Assembly (NCBI GenBank): GCA_026874595.1
Contig: CM049311.1
Location: 7,849,676 to 7,913,675 of the forward strand
Direction of reading: 5' to 3'
Length of the DNA stretch: 64,000 nt
DNA from: Sipunculus nudus
Taxonomy: Eukaryota > Annelida > Sipuncula > Golfingiida > Sipunculidae
Shown piece after piece: positions 44,501 through 49,411 of this stretch (position 1 is the stretch's first letter; the number at the start of each line of letters is the position of its first letter). Made by a program: the position numbers and the translations under genes. The notes under the pieces are model-generated. The model ran no database searches. It was not told where the DNA came from and saw only the letters and a list, made by a program, of their open reading frames with translations.

Positions 44501-47103
44501 TTTATAGTTATGTATAATTCTCACTACATGTCGAGAATGTTATTTTAAAACCATTGCTGAAGCCATTGATGTTTCATAATCATGAAACATCTCGTATGTA
44601 AATTTATTAAATAAATAATTTAGAGTTTTCTGTGAATTGGGCTAAGATAATCCAACAGTCATAACAAGTATAATCAAGACATCTTACTGTTTAGTCATTG
44701 TTCTAGCTCATTGGATGTTAGGCCCCATGAGCTTAGCAACAAGGTGTCTGTCCATCCATCCAGTATCTGACTGGCTTCCATCCACAGTTTTTTTTCAAAA
44801 TGTTTCTTCTCCTTTATATCCTGATATATTTGTATTTTGTTTGTTTTACCTATAGGGTGTGGTGTAAGCTTTCAGATTATGCAGATTTAAGCAAACTCAG
44901 AGCCACACAAAAATGCGTCTTCCCCTTTATTTTATCCCCAGACAAAGTCAGGATACTATGGTTTTACGACGGTCCCACCACCGCCGCCGCCACAGAAAAA
45001 CCTTGTGAGCGGGAAAACTCAAAAAATATTTCACTGATCTTTTTCAAACTTTACATTTGTATAGATATAGGTAAGGGGACGAAGCCTATTTAAAATGGGG
45101 TCATGACCTATGCTAGGAGACTGACCTTGACCTTGAATAGGTCCATTTTTGCTGAAAATAACACAAATTCTTAAATATCTCAAGTAAGCTTGCATGGACT
45201 GGTCCAAAAATCAAGGTGACTGAAGATCTTGGATAGCCTTGTGATATACCGGAAACTGGTGGCCCCACCTATTATCCTTTTCTTGTTTTTACGCCTTTTA
45301 ACATCCCCATAATTGCCACTTGACAGTACTGGAAGCATTATAAGTCAAAAACTAATGGACAGATTTCTTTCATATTATGCACATGTAGAGAGATGGGTGA
45401 TGGGATGAGGTCTATTTACATTTGGGTCATGACCTTTACCATGAGAGTGGCCTTGACCTTTAATGCGTCCATATTTGGTGAAAATCATACACCTCTTATG
45501 ATATCTCCACTGTTGATAGCCATATGGATTTCAAACGTGACTTATGTATGGCCCACAATTTAAAGTAAGAACCCTATAAGTTCTAGGGTCATGAGGTCAA
45601 AGGTCAAGGTCACTGGACTCACATCTGAAAAGATACCGTGGATGCATTTTAGGCCAAACTTTCATCCCAGGTCTTCCATCTTGAATATATAACTCACTTG
45701 CCAATAGTGGATGATCCATATCAATTTTGGGGTCACAAGGTCAAAGGTCAAGGCCACAGGAGCTATCTGTCAAAAAATTAGTTTCTGGATAATAATTCCT
45801 GCTTTTATTGATGTATGGATTTCAGACTTGACTTGTATATGACCCATTGGGAAAACAAGACCCGAATTGATTTTTGGGTCATGAGGTCAAAGGTCAAGGT
45901 CACAGGACACATCTTTAAAAAGATTGTGGATGCATTTTCAGCCAACCATTTCATCTCAGATCTTTCATCTTGCACATATAGTTCACCTGCCAAGAGTGGA
46001 AGACCCCTATCAATTTTGAGGTCACAAGGTCAAAGGTGAAGGTCACAGGAGCCATCTGTCCAAAAAATAGTTTCTGGATGATAATTCCTGCTTTTATTGA
46101 TGTATAGGTTTCAAACTTAACTTGTATATGTCCCATTGGGAAAGCAATACCTGAATTGATTTGGGGGTCATGAGGTCAAAGGTCAAGGTCACAGGACACA
46201 TCTTTAAAAAGATTGTGGATGCATTTTCAGCCAAACTTTTCATCTCAGACATTTCATCTTGCACATACAGTTCCCCTGCCAATAGAGGAAGACCCCTGTC
46301 AATTGTGAGGTCACAAGGTCAAAGGTGAAGGTCACAGGAGCCATCTGTCCAAAAATTAGTTCCCGAGATGATAATTCAAGCTTGGATTAATTTATGGATT
46401 TCAAACCTTACTTATATATGGCCCAACAATAAATCTAGACCTCTATTGATTTATATATAAAAGTGGATGATCAATATCAATTTTGGGGTCACAAGGTCAA
46501 AGATCAAGACCACAGGAGCCATCTGTCAAAAAATTAGTTTCTGGATGATAATTCCTGCTTTTATTGATGTATAGATTTCAAACTTGACTTATATATGTCC
46601 CTTTGAAAAAGCAAGACCCCAATAGATTTTGGGGTCATGAGGTCAAAGGTCAAGGTCACAGGACCAACATCTTCAAAAAGATTGTGGATTTATAGATGGA
46701 AGAAACAATAATTGCTCGCCAAGTGTCAGTATCTGCTGCTAAAAATTGGGGCCTATTCTTAAAAGGGGGGGGGAGGGCGTACTATGTCTGGGGATACTCT
46801 GGCACCTGCGGTGCCAAGAAATGTCTAGTTTCTTGACTGAATTTGTATTTTGTTTCATTAGATGGGGCTAGGTGTGGCCTTTTGAACTTCTACACAGAAT
46901 TTCAACCTGCAGACAGGGCCACCTGAGATACAATTTTCTGTTATTTCATGCGCTTTGTGAAAATTGCATCATTTTATGTTGTGGAGGTGTGGGATGAGCA
47001 CCGTCATTGGCGTTCTGGTTTATCTTTACAGGAACTAGAGAAAAAGAAAGAGGAGGAGAGGAGAAAACAGATTGAATGGCAGCAGAAACACAGGATGTAT
47101 TGA
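2210..47103 (+). CDS. ITPR-like: IP3 receptor/RyR superfamily Ca2+ release channel, C-terminal 1736 residues, 42 exons (5' part outside window)
   Basis: Intracellular calcium-release channel subunit, expected to sit in the ER membrane as a tetramer. Joining 42 exons with GT-AG introns gives a continuous 5211-nt frame ending in TGA at 47101; every exon phase matches the next. By family resemblance: RIH/armadillo-type regulatory repeats at residues 1-950 (numbered from the window's first exon), including a stretch at about 290-545 that follows the second RIH region of IP3R1; RIH-associated region about 1015-1190; S1 about 1327-1344, S2 1376-1401, S3 1436-1458, S4 1459-1475, S5 1493-1515, pore 1529-1550, S6 1569-1594; zinc site C1612, C1615, H1632, H1637; coiled-coil tail from about 1695. 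The first exon begins in phase 0 behind a splice acceptor, so the N-terminal ligand-binding half is upstream. Closest to IP3 receptors in length, but the pore is divergent. Family membership is confident; IP3 gating cannot be judged from this window. Confidence 0.93.
3404..3569 (+). CDS. exon 2 (residues 40-95)
   Basis: Acceptor tccatttag, donor gtaaca, phase 0 to 1. Encodes VLKLVYHLVRFGFYGD, strongly IP3R-like, then a basic region (KFSKIKHKFDSGRQSRRD). Confidence 0.9.
4453..4556. repeat. two-copy tandem duplication, about 52-bp unit
   Basis: AGTCAAGCATTTCACATGTA and the following ACATTATAAAAAA recur about 52 bp later with few changes, within intron 2. The open frame across it is chance. Confidence 0.7.
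5276..5535. repeat. interspersed repeat with CCTTGAAA motifs
   Basis: AAGGCCTTGAAAGTGCTGGA, then repeated TCCTTGAA/ACCTTGAA words just upstream of exon 3. A related stretch (CCTTGGGAAAACCTTGAAG) lies at about 8785 before exon 6. Widespread low-complexity-like family; borders uncertain. Confidence 0.4.
5560..5653 (+). CDS. exon 3 (residues 95-126)
   Basis: Acceptor cattgacag, donor gtacca, phase 1 to 2. Charged linker; the same region in IP3 receptors is variable. Confidence 0.85.
6265..6411 (+). CDS. exon 4 (residues 126-175)
   Basis: Acceptor catacatcag, donor gtaagc, phase 2 to 2. Encodes AMEVLDLLLTFQFNRRLEQF, matching the IP3R segment of the type KIIEILQFILNVRLDYR. Confidence 0.9.
6673..7835. 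repeat. interspersed element, family with roughly 335-bp core units (copy 2)
   Basis: Begins TAGCTCAGCTGACTGTAAGT, followed by GTCTGTC-rich DNA. The phrase GGCACAAATYRTAACYRYTGG recurs at about 6765, 6993, 7334 and 7496. It ends at the hairpin TGGTCCATGGGCCACTTG. It lies in intron 4, between exons 4 and 5. Confidence 0.7.
8215..8302 (+). CDS. exon 5 (residues 175-204)
   Basis: Acceptor cctttacag, donor gtaggt, phase 2 to 0. Charged amphipathic helix with ETAYLDLEKITPILM. Confidence 0.85.
8879..8986 (+). CDS. exon 6 (residues 205-240)
   Basis: Acceptor ttgacttcag, donor gtaaca, phase 0 to 0. Contains DKMVNKAMMLLKKIYTAR, a helical repeat segment. Confidence 0.88.
9269..9405 (+). CDS. exon 7 (residues 241-286)
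   Basis: Acceptor tctgcttcag, donor gtatct, phase 0 to 2. Helical repeat; leads into the second RIH-type region. Confidence 0.88.
9724..9791 (+). CDS. exon 8 (residues 286-309)
   Basis: Acceptor aatattgcag, phase 2 to 1. The donor is gtgggt at 9792; the nearby gtaaaa at 9796 would break the frame into exon 9. Encodes NQTILLNSG, matching the IP3R NQ.LL......G motif that opens the second RIH domain. Confidence 0.82.
10175..10230 (+). CDS. exon 9 (residues 309-327)
   Basis: Acceptor ctttttccag, donor gtatgt, phase 1 to 0. Short exon encoding ILAPLCGIFTMIRNEKTK. Confidence 0.85.
10441..10690. repeat. degenerate minisatellite, GTGGCATATTTGGTRCA type
   Basis: The words GTGGCATATTTGGT, GGTGCCATATTTGGTGCA and GTGGCATATTTGGTACAG recur at irregular 20-60 bp spacing in intron 9. 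Confidence 0.55.
11111..11269 (+). CDS. exon 10 (residues 328-380)
   Basis: Acceptor tctgttccag, donor gtaagt, phase 0 to 0. RIH region: HCLNLLRLLAAGNKAAQAYI followed by FTHMNDLL. Confidence 0.9.
11842..12080 (+). CDS. exon 11 (residues 381-460)
   Basis: Acceptor ataattcaag, donor gtaata, phase 0 to 2. The longest exon in the window. EFLDVLCAIVKVEELNLPIK corresponds to the FLQTIVKAEG segment of IP3R RIH domain 2. Confidence 0.92.
13211..13295 (+). CDS. exon 12 (residues 460-488)
   Basis: Acceptor taattgacag, donor gtaggt, phase 2 to 0. HMISLVDLLATCAE matches the IP3R motif HLVELLAVCTEGKN, which continues into exon 13. Confidence 0.92.
14418..14608 (+). CDS. exon 13 (residues 489-552)
   Basis: Acceptor gtttttag, donor gtcagt, phase 0 to 2. 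GENQYIESICQ, DIMKIITHPEV and LRYLLWVYINV align position by position with IP3R GKNVYTEIKCN, DIVRVVTHEDC and INFLNHCYVDT. Confidence 0.93.
15434..15541 (+). CDS. exon 14 (residues 552-588)
   Basis: Acceptor gtatctttag, donor gttggt, phase 2 to 2. Charged helix ending in a basic KQRPPK stretch. Confidence 0.85.
16086..16164 (+). CDS. exon 15 (residues 588-614)
   Basis: Acceptor aatttcag, donor gtaagc, phase 2 to 0. Contains MLHYYFDALMPFLK. Confidence 0.87.
16717..16761 (+). pseudogene. duplicated acceptor of exon 16
   Basis: ATGGTATTTACCTTGTCCT plus ATTGTAGAGGTTTTACAAGA repeats, with a few substitutions, the 45 bp at 16782-16826 that hold the true branch/acceptor region and the first bases of exon 16. 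Period 65 bp. The upstream copy soon runs into poly-T and no exon follows. Confidence 0.8.
16813..16893 (+). CDS. exon 16 (residues 615-641)
   Basis: Acceptor aaattgtag, donor gtatgt, phase 0 to 0. Begins RFYKKLYFF. Its acceptor and first bases are duplicated 65 bp upstream. Confidence 0.87.
17405..17509 (+). CDS. exon 17 (residues 642-676)
   Basis: Acceptor tctgcttcag, donor gtgagt, phase 0 to 0. Contains DVLQQCVTALLIQSNQTQE. Confidence 0.88.
18373..18444 (+). CDS. exon 18 (residues 677-700)
   Basis: Acceptor attattaccag, donor gtaaat, phase 0 to 0. A 72-nt exon encoding AQQTFANRFNSAIF. Confidence 0.83.
19072..19201 (+). CDS. exon 19 (residues 701-744)
   Basis: Acceptor gtttatcag, donor gtaagt, phase 0 to 1. 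Acidic helix DYLQDHLQEEKLNQDLN; variable linker region. Confidence 0.87.
19224..19345 (+). repeat. degenerate tRNA-derived SINE
   Basis: TAGCCTAGTGG at 19230-19240 fits the Pol III A box. GGGTTGGTCTC at 19264 is a weakened B box at tRNA-like spacing. It sits just inside intron 19. The 3' border is not clear and no poly-A tail is seen. Confidence 0.45.
19879..19955 (+). pseudogene. decayed tandem copy of exon 20 (possible poison exon)
   Basis: Follows a good acceptor (ctttctcaacag) and matches the first 77 nt of exon 20 (19987 onward) at roughly 80-85%. One base is missing within the CCCCTTGG run, and a CTCAAG to CTAAAG change gives TAA in the shifted frame. A strong donor-like GTAAGG begins at 19917. 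Splicing 19879-19916 into the mRNA would shift exon 20 and end translation inside it. Confidence 0.85.
19987..20119 (+). CDS. exon 20 (residues 744-788)
   Basis: Acceptor gttcttacag, donor gtaggc, phase 1 to 2. Acidic YWDEDSDVELPLGKEF start. A decayed copy lies 108 bp upstream at 19879; only this copy keeps the frame. Confidence 0.88.
20847..20999 (+). CDS. exon 21 (residues 788-839)
   Basis: Acceptor atattacag, donor gtataa, phase 2 to 2. LDVRCLQLLRALIHNQERRL matches the IP3R CIKVLQTLREMM helix. The donor end is duplicated about 99 bp downstream. Confidence 0.88.
21061..21112 (+). pseudogene. duplicated donor end of exon 21
   Basis: TGGAAATCTGACTCCA, then AAGAAAAGTATAAAG, repeats the last bases of exon 21 and its GTATAAAG donor (20971-21007) 99 bp downstream. 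A second potential 5' splice site is thereby created within intron 21. Confidence 0.78.
21416..21572 (+). CDS. exon 22 (residues 839-891)
   Basis: Acceptor atattttag, donor gtaagt, phase 2 to 0. QDFLNKHDAMSDILPLI and ENIVQEVLAFMSVMLFNG correspond to the IP3R CHLDKEGASNLVIDLI and VFHESILLAIALLEGG helices. Confidence 0.92.
21988..22085 (+). CDS. exon 23 (residues 892-924)
   Basis: Acceptor ctgttccag, donor gtcagt, phase 0 to 2. QDSLIKYFKGTRDEMFFFVI aligns with the IP3R [20 protein letters not shown] segment. Confidence 0.9.
22281..24141. repeat. interspersed element with five core units of about 335 bp (copy 3)
   Basis: Starts TAGCTCAGCTGACTGTAAGT. Units are marked by GTTAACARGGCACAAATC-like words at about 22353, 22690, 23025, 23362 and 23668. 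It ends TGGCCCATGGGCTACTTG. The (GTCCG)-like stretch after the start, the tandem core and the 3' hairpin resemble Helitron-type non-autonomous elements of molluscs. It fills most of intron 23; no coding capacity. Confidence 0.75.
24718..24818 (+). pseudogene. duplicated acceptor region of exon 24
   Basis: About 100 bp including ACATATTATTTCATTACC and TATTAGGAGGTTACTGTA recur at 24850-24950, period 132. The downstream copy is the true intron end. The upstream one would give an in-frame TAG four codons into the exon. Confidence 0.82.
24935..25025 (+). CDS. exon 24 (residues 924-954)
   Basis: Acceptor ctttattag, donor gtgagt, phase 2 to 0. Alanine/glutamate-rich helix YEAAQIEARAEAETW. The acceptor region is duplicated 132 bp upstream. 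Confidence 0.85.
25893..26060. repeat. interspersed repeat with AATCAGGGAAAACC motif
   Basis: GGGTTCCTAGTCATCTTGGA, then CAGGGAAAACCTGGAAA and CATCAGGGAATTTTC; a repeat type related to the CCTTGAAA family seen elsewhere in the window. Borders uncertain. Confidence 0.4.
26992..27156 (+). CDS. exon 25 (residues 955-1009)
   Basis: Acceptor cacattttag, phase 0 to 0. Two donors 9 nt apart keep frame: gtaagt at 27157 (stronger, used here) and gtagca at 27148, which would drop Val-Ala-Pro. Polar linker, probably disordered. Confidence 0.8.
27905..28068. repeat. 22-bp minisatellite, about 7 copies
   Basis: Unit ACAGCATGACCTGTACCTTT plus AT. The central five copies are identical; the first and last are diverged. 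Located in intron 25. Confidence 0.92.
28206..28346 (+). CDS. exon 26 (residues 1010-1056)
   Basis: Acceptor ttctttgcag, donor gtaaga, phase 0 to 0. HIALVLKVLAQMCDGQYKPL matches the start of the RIH-associated domain (IP3R LRFLQLLCENHNRDLQ). Confidence 0.92.
29017..29166 (+). CDS. exon 27 (residues 1057-1106)
   Basis: Acceptor ttctcctcag, donor gtaagt, phase 0 to 0. DYLRHQPDNIKTANLVAEST aligns with the IP3R [20 protein letters not shown] core of the RIH-associated domain. Confidence 0.93.
29317..30701. mobile_element. piggyBac-like non-autonomous element with TTAA ends
   Basis: Flanked by TTAA at 29317-29320 and 30698-30701. The left end TTAACCGGTTGCTGTTTG matches the reverse complement of the right end, TTAACCCTTAACTGTTTG, in most positions. 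A second matched inner block, GTCACAAAAC, lies about 46 bp from the left end and about 30 bp from the right end. TTAA targets and TTAACC tips are hallmarks of piggyBac elements. No transposase frame is present. Inserted in intron 27. Confidence 0.65.
31478..32375. repeat. 180-bp tandem array, five copies
   Basis: Units start with TGTACGGACTTTTTTTCGCA (variants) and contain AATGCCTGCAGATATTGGCC and ACAGATCGAGTTC. They run exactly in register every 180 bp with only scattered substitutions, indicating recent expansion or homogenisation. Confidence 0.95.
32379..33038. repeat. nested repeat insertion, AGCCCTCAGCTCATAGGCTG type
   Basis: Interrupts the 180-bp array: array sequence stops at about 32375 and resumes at 33038 (TTTCGCAATACAATGCTTAC). 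It starts with an AGCCC/GGGCT hairpin, then (CTGTCCGTCCGTC) microsatellite DNA, GGTGGCGCCACCTG at 32719, and ends TATTCTAG before TTT. It shares the CTAG terminus with its host element but is a different family. Confidence 0.65.
33460..33561 (+). CDS. exon 28 (residues 1107-1140)
   Basis: Acceptor ttgtttccag, donor gtaagg, phase 0 to 0. GNPKNQIVIFEDNIIDYINY matches IP3R [20 protein letters not shown]. Confidence 0.92.
33940..34420. repeat. 43-bp minisatellite
   Basis: Repeats of GATCAGAGCCCCACACATTC followed by AAGGMCCACATWGGCTGACC at about 43-bp spacing; at least eight clear copies at 34020-34400, decaying leftward. Located in intron 28. Confidence 0.88.
34474..34557 (+). CDS. exon 29 (residues 1141-1168)
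   Basis: Acceptor atgctcag, donor gtaagt, phase 0 to 0. Helix VLEIKKIIGDLLMCLLEQ, matching the IP3R VLELKNNASKLLLAIMES helix. Confidence 0.9.
35012..35080 (+). CDS. exon 30 (residues 1169-1191)
   Basis: Acceptor ttttccacag, donor gtagga, phase 0 to 0. EMVNLVDRESLKRIAREQYK; end of the RIH-associated region. Confidence 0.86.
35567..35597. repeat. (AT)n microsatellite
   Basis: Pure alternating AT tract of about 15 units in intron 30. Confidence 0.95.
35676..35781 (+). CDS. exon 31 (residues 1192-1227)
   Basis: Acceptor aatttatag, donor gtataa, phase 0 to 1. Charged start, then GFKYFFLLEKIFEWN. Confidence 0.86.
36316..36431 (+). CDS. exon 32 (residues 1227-1265)
   Basis: Acceptor gtttaaacag, donor gtatgt, phase 1 to 0. 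MYKFYKKDSACIEILKDGAV matches the IP3R [20 protein letters not shown] segment before the membrane domain. Confidence 0.91.
36517..36735. repeat. fragment of the roughly 335-bp-core family (copy 4)
   Basis: AGGTCAGCTGACTGAAAGTC, then CATAACCATCTGACCTAGAA, matching the start and first core unit of the elements at 6673 and 22281; truncated. Located in intron 32. Confidence 0.6.
37131..37300 (+). CDS. exon 33 (residues 1266-1322)
   Basis: Acceptor tttaaacag, donor gtaaga, phase 0 to 2. Pre-S1 linker; ends FRALAFFVRFW. An internal CAG|GTAAAC site at 37194 resembles a donor, but its use would shift the frame. Confidence 0.88.
37601..37738 (+). CDS. exon 34 (residues 1322-1368): S1
   Basis: Acceptor ttcttttcag, donor gtcagg, phase 2 to 2. 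Hydrophobic S1 from about N1327 to W1344, then a loop with one N-glycosylation sequon, N1358-A-T. If S1 and S2 have the usual topology this loop is luminal. Confidence 0.9.
38137..38286 (+). CDS. exon 35 (residues 1368-1418): S2
   Basis: Acceptor ttcttgtag, donor gtaaga, phase 2 to 2. S2 spans about Y1377-L1401, followed by basic cytosolic NRFKLPEWRK. Confidence 0.9.
39009..39099 (+). CDS. exon 36 (residues 1418-1448): S2-S3 loop, S3 start
   Basis: Acceptor tgctttcag, donor gtaggt, phase 2 to 0. Charged loop GEGKEKEHIN, then hydrophobic IDLIGILPIYSL opening S3. Confidence 0.88.
39731..39854 (+). CDS. exon 37 (residues 1449-1490): S3-S4
   Basis: Acceptor tgtctttcag, donor gtaaga, phase 0 to 1. 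Completes S3, then S4 and the S4-S5 linker LLQRVMQAITKNG. The linker end KNGRS (completed by exon 38) matches IP3R RNGRS. Confidence 0.91.
40020..40240. repeat. degenerate roughly 30-bp repeat rich in donor-like motifs
   Basis: TGTATTGGTAAGG, TGCATTGGTAAGATTATGT, TGTGTTGGTAGCGTTATGTC and similar recur upstream of exon 38. Several contain TTG|GTAAG, close to a consensus 5' splice site. Confidence 0.6.
40272..40453 (+). CDS. exon 38 (residues 1490-1550): S5, pore helix, selectivity filter
   Basis: Acceptor atatttgcag, donor gtaaga, phase 1 to 0. S5 about 1493-1515. A short luminal loop of about 13 residues (RGSFNPDGEQTFY) replaces the long glycosylated loop of IP3R1. The pore helix C1529-A-T-L-L-Q-C-S-V-T-I-L matches IP3R C-E-T-L-L-M-C-I-V-T-V-L. 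The filter F1542-G-I-I-G-E1547 is about five residues shorter than the family stretch ending GGGVGD. Confidence 0.93.
40815..41045 (+). CDS. exon 39 (residues 1551-1627): S6 and first zinc ligands
   Basis: Acceptor cttttaacag, donor gtagga, phase 0 to 0. S6 about I1569-F1594 with L-N-I-I-F-G-I-I-V-D-T-F, near identical to the IP3R gate segment LNLIFGVIIDTF. After it, SELRNVQWDAQNDM resembles RyR GELRDQQEQVKEDM; then C1612-F-I-C1615 starts the zinc site. Confidence 0.94.
41595..41714 (+). CDS. exon 40 (residues 1628-1667): zinc-site histidines
   Basis: Acceptor ttttcag, donor gtaaga, phase 0 to 0. H1632-x4-H1637 then NMW, as in IP3R. HGF-x2-H (with exon 39) and the following FFIHLREKDKMDYT resemble RyR HGFETH and FFLMYLINKDETEHT. 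Confidence 0.93.
42383..42520 (+). CDS. exon 41 (residues 1668-1713)
   Basis: Acceptor ttctttcag, donor gtagag, phase 0 to 0. FDFFP matches the family W/F-D-F/W-F-P motif; acidic helix follows. Reading through the donor adds three codons and stops at TAA (42530-42532), a possible alternative C-terminus. Confidence 0.91.
42654..44111. repeat. Helitron-like element, core units of about 280-300 bp
   Basis: Starts with the hairpin GTATCCGC/GCGGATAC (42654-42692). It carries tandem units with TGTTTGTCTGCCGTGGG, ACTCATATCTC and AGGTGGCGCCACCTA at about 43117, 43397, 43679 (one change) and 43952. It ends TGTATTCTAG before TTTT at 44111. It lies in intron 41 with no coding capacity. Confidence 0.65.
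44933..46828. mobile_element. Helitron-like element with AGGTCA-rich core
   Basis: TATCCCCAGACA (44933-44944) is perfectly inverted as TGTCTGGGGATA (46785-46796). The 3' hairpin GGCACC-TGC-GGTGCC (46801-46815) is followed nine bases later by CTAG and then T, a Helitron-type terminus. The interior has units with GAGGTCAAAGGTCAAGGTCA at about 45592, 45882, 46170 and 46640, alternating with ACAAGGTCAAAGGTSAAGG units. It lies in intron 41. Confidence 0.72.
47032..47103 (+). CDS. exon 42, last coding exon (residues 1714-1736 and stop)
   Basis: Acceptor tatctttacag after a 4.5-kb intron; phase 0; TGA at 47101. Encodes a highly charged K/E/R helix (starts ELEKKKEEERRK), completing a coiled-coil tail as in IP3 receptors, whose tail coiled coil assembles the tetramer. 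Confidence 0.86.
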   Translation, partial: ELEKKKEEERRKQIEWQQKHRMY

Positions 47104-49365
47104 CGTGACTCATAACAGCAAGAGACTGTAAGGTTGACATATGGCATAACCTGATATACCAAGTACAGTGTGTGGTATATCTGTTATACAGCACACAAAA
47201 TGACACCTATGTCTAGCTGATTATTAACGGTTCATGTTTGTAATATCCAAAACAATTTTAAGTTAGACCAACAATACCCCTGTCACACAAATTTTTTTAT
47301 AAAATTTTGGTAATTGGAAAAAAAAAATGAAATTGTCACCGGAATGTGCATGGGTTCACATGGGGCATAATTGGTCTGTAGGTGGAGCCTGGCAGTATAC
47401 TGGGTATAGTTCACAATCAAAGGAGAAGAATAATTTGATGTGTGAGAGAGTAGCAACATGGAGACACTTGTTGGGCCTTTTTGCTTGCTTTATGACTGCC
47501 TTGATGCCTTAAAACCAGGTTTAAACAGTTTCAGCATATTCACATGGCATTTAAAAAAAAAGCAGTTTAATCAGCCTGCACTTTGATCTTCCCCTTTTGC
47601 AGGATTCAAAATCCTTTATTTAAAGTTGATTGAAGCTACTTTGGGTTGCTGTGTGAATGGTCCATTCACAGGTTCATATCTAGAAAATTCGTAACCTTAA
47701 GAGTATTTGAGTATTTTTGTGATTCAGATGTGGAACAATATCCACTGATTTTGTTTCACTGGAGATGGTGTTTTTACATTTCAAAGGTTTGTGCTCAATT
47801 ATGTCACACCTGATTTCTTACAATCATCAGACTTGATTTTTGAATCAAAGAGAGAACCAAGAAATGGAATAAAGGTGCTGTCTCCCAATACAGTATACAA
47901 GACTTATGATAAGCTGCTTGGTGCTATAAATGCTCACTTTTTGTTTATAGGTAGAAAATTGTAACTGCAATGCTTAGAGAAAAAGTATGATACACTGCAT
48001 GCTCAAGTGTTCCAATTGATGGCATTTATTTTTAGAGTAGGACTTAGAATTATAATTGTCAAATAGCCGTGATATTTTTAATATGCAAGTAGCATATGGC
48101 ATACAGTGACTACAGTTTGACACTTGTTACAATGAATTATATGATAGATCAGACATGATAAGTAATAACAGACAGTCACCAATCAATTTCAGCTAGAAAT
48201 GTATAATAAACTTTAATATACTAAAATGCCTTTCCAGTGCATAATTTTCCACAATAATAGCTGCATGTTTATAACTTTACAAGGCTTTTGTAACTATCAA
48301 ATGTTTTAACAAATTAAAAGATTGTTTTACTGTCTGCAGACTTGTAAGAACAAGAAACAACCTGCAGTTTTTTTGGGAAATTTATTAAACTATTAATATT
48401 TTTGCTTCAAACAATTTATGCATTTATTAAAAATACTCAGGGTCGTCATAAATTCTCAATTATTATCTTTCATATAGTATGAATTGAATTTTATCCTGTA
48501 CTTGCATACTTTCAACTATGCTTTAGATGTTTGTAGTTTTGACCTTTACACCTGATTTGTGTCTACTTTCATAGTACTCAAGAATATTTACTTTGTATTT
48601 ATACAAATATTACATATATTTATGTACTGCATGAGTTTAGGAAATTTAATATTTTTATTCAATATTTGTACATTTTATACACCTGTGAACACTGCATTTG
48701 TAAAATTTTAAATAAGACTGTTTTCAAATGGTCAATGCAAATGTACCCCTCATTGTTCAGAATTCACATAAAGTTTGCATCTGAGTGTATATAAAATAAT
48801 CATATTTTACAAAATTATATTGTTTTATTTGTAAAATGTTTGGAGCTTTATTGTGTTATTACTATTTGGACCAACTACATAAAGAATTGACATTTGATTG
48901 AAAGTGGTTAAGTACCATATGCAAATGCCTTAAAATGTTTACAGAGAATTCTAGAATAAATTAGGAAAAATAATGAAATCCCTTGCACATTAGTATTTAA
49001 AGCAGAGAGACGTCAGCTGTTAGCATGAAAGAATGTTACATGGCTGTAATAACGTAATTCTTTCCTCTGTTGTTTATAAAATCAAATGCAATTGATATAT
49101 TGAAATTGGTTCACTAAGTTTCTCTTATTTGAGTCTTTGGTATAATATGCTGCGCTATTATAATGTTTTAAACAGGAAATGTTTAATATGCAATGTTTAA
49201 ATATCTTATTATCGAGTTAGTTGATCATTTTCAAGGTAATATTTTTAGCAGGTGTTTTCAGTATCACCATATATCAGCCATTTGTTGTGTTCAAAACAGC
49301 ATTTTTGAATCCCTTTAGTATATACCTTTGTTGCGATAAAATAATAAAAATGGTTCTTTACATTC
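47104..49365 (+). other. probable 3' UTR of the channel gene
   Basis: Very AT-rich, no ORF of note and no recognised repeat, consistent with a long 3' UTR. AATAAA occurs at 47868-47873, 48955-48960 and 49343-49348. Confidence 0.5.
49343..49348 (+). terminator. candidate distal poly(A) signal
   Basis: AATAAA followed, 20-45 bases on, by a GU-rich stretch (TTGTTGTGTTCTG). This is the best signal/downstream-element pair after the stop codon. The proximal AATAAA at 47868 has a weaker downstream region. Confidence 0.5.
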
Positions 49366-49411
49366 TTGTTGTGTTCTGTTTCATGTCTTCAGTAGTGTTT
49401 TGATGGTCTGT

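Noticed and set aside
2210-47103. Ryanodine receptor as the gene call
   Set aside because: The C-terminal part is too short between RIH regions and lacks RyR-specific repeats in this window; RIH-2, the RIH-associated region and the S6 gate follow IP3R. RyR-like features are confined to the post-S6 segment, and the upstream half is not visible.
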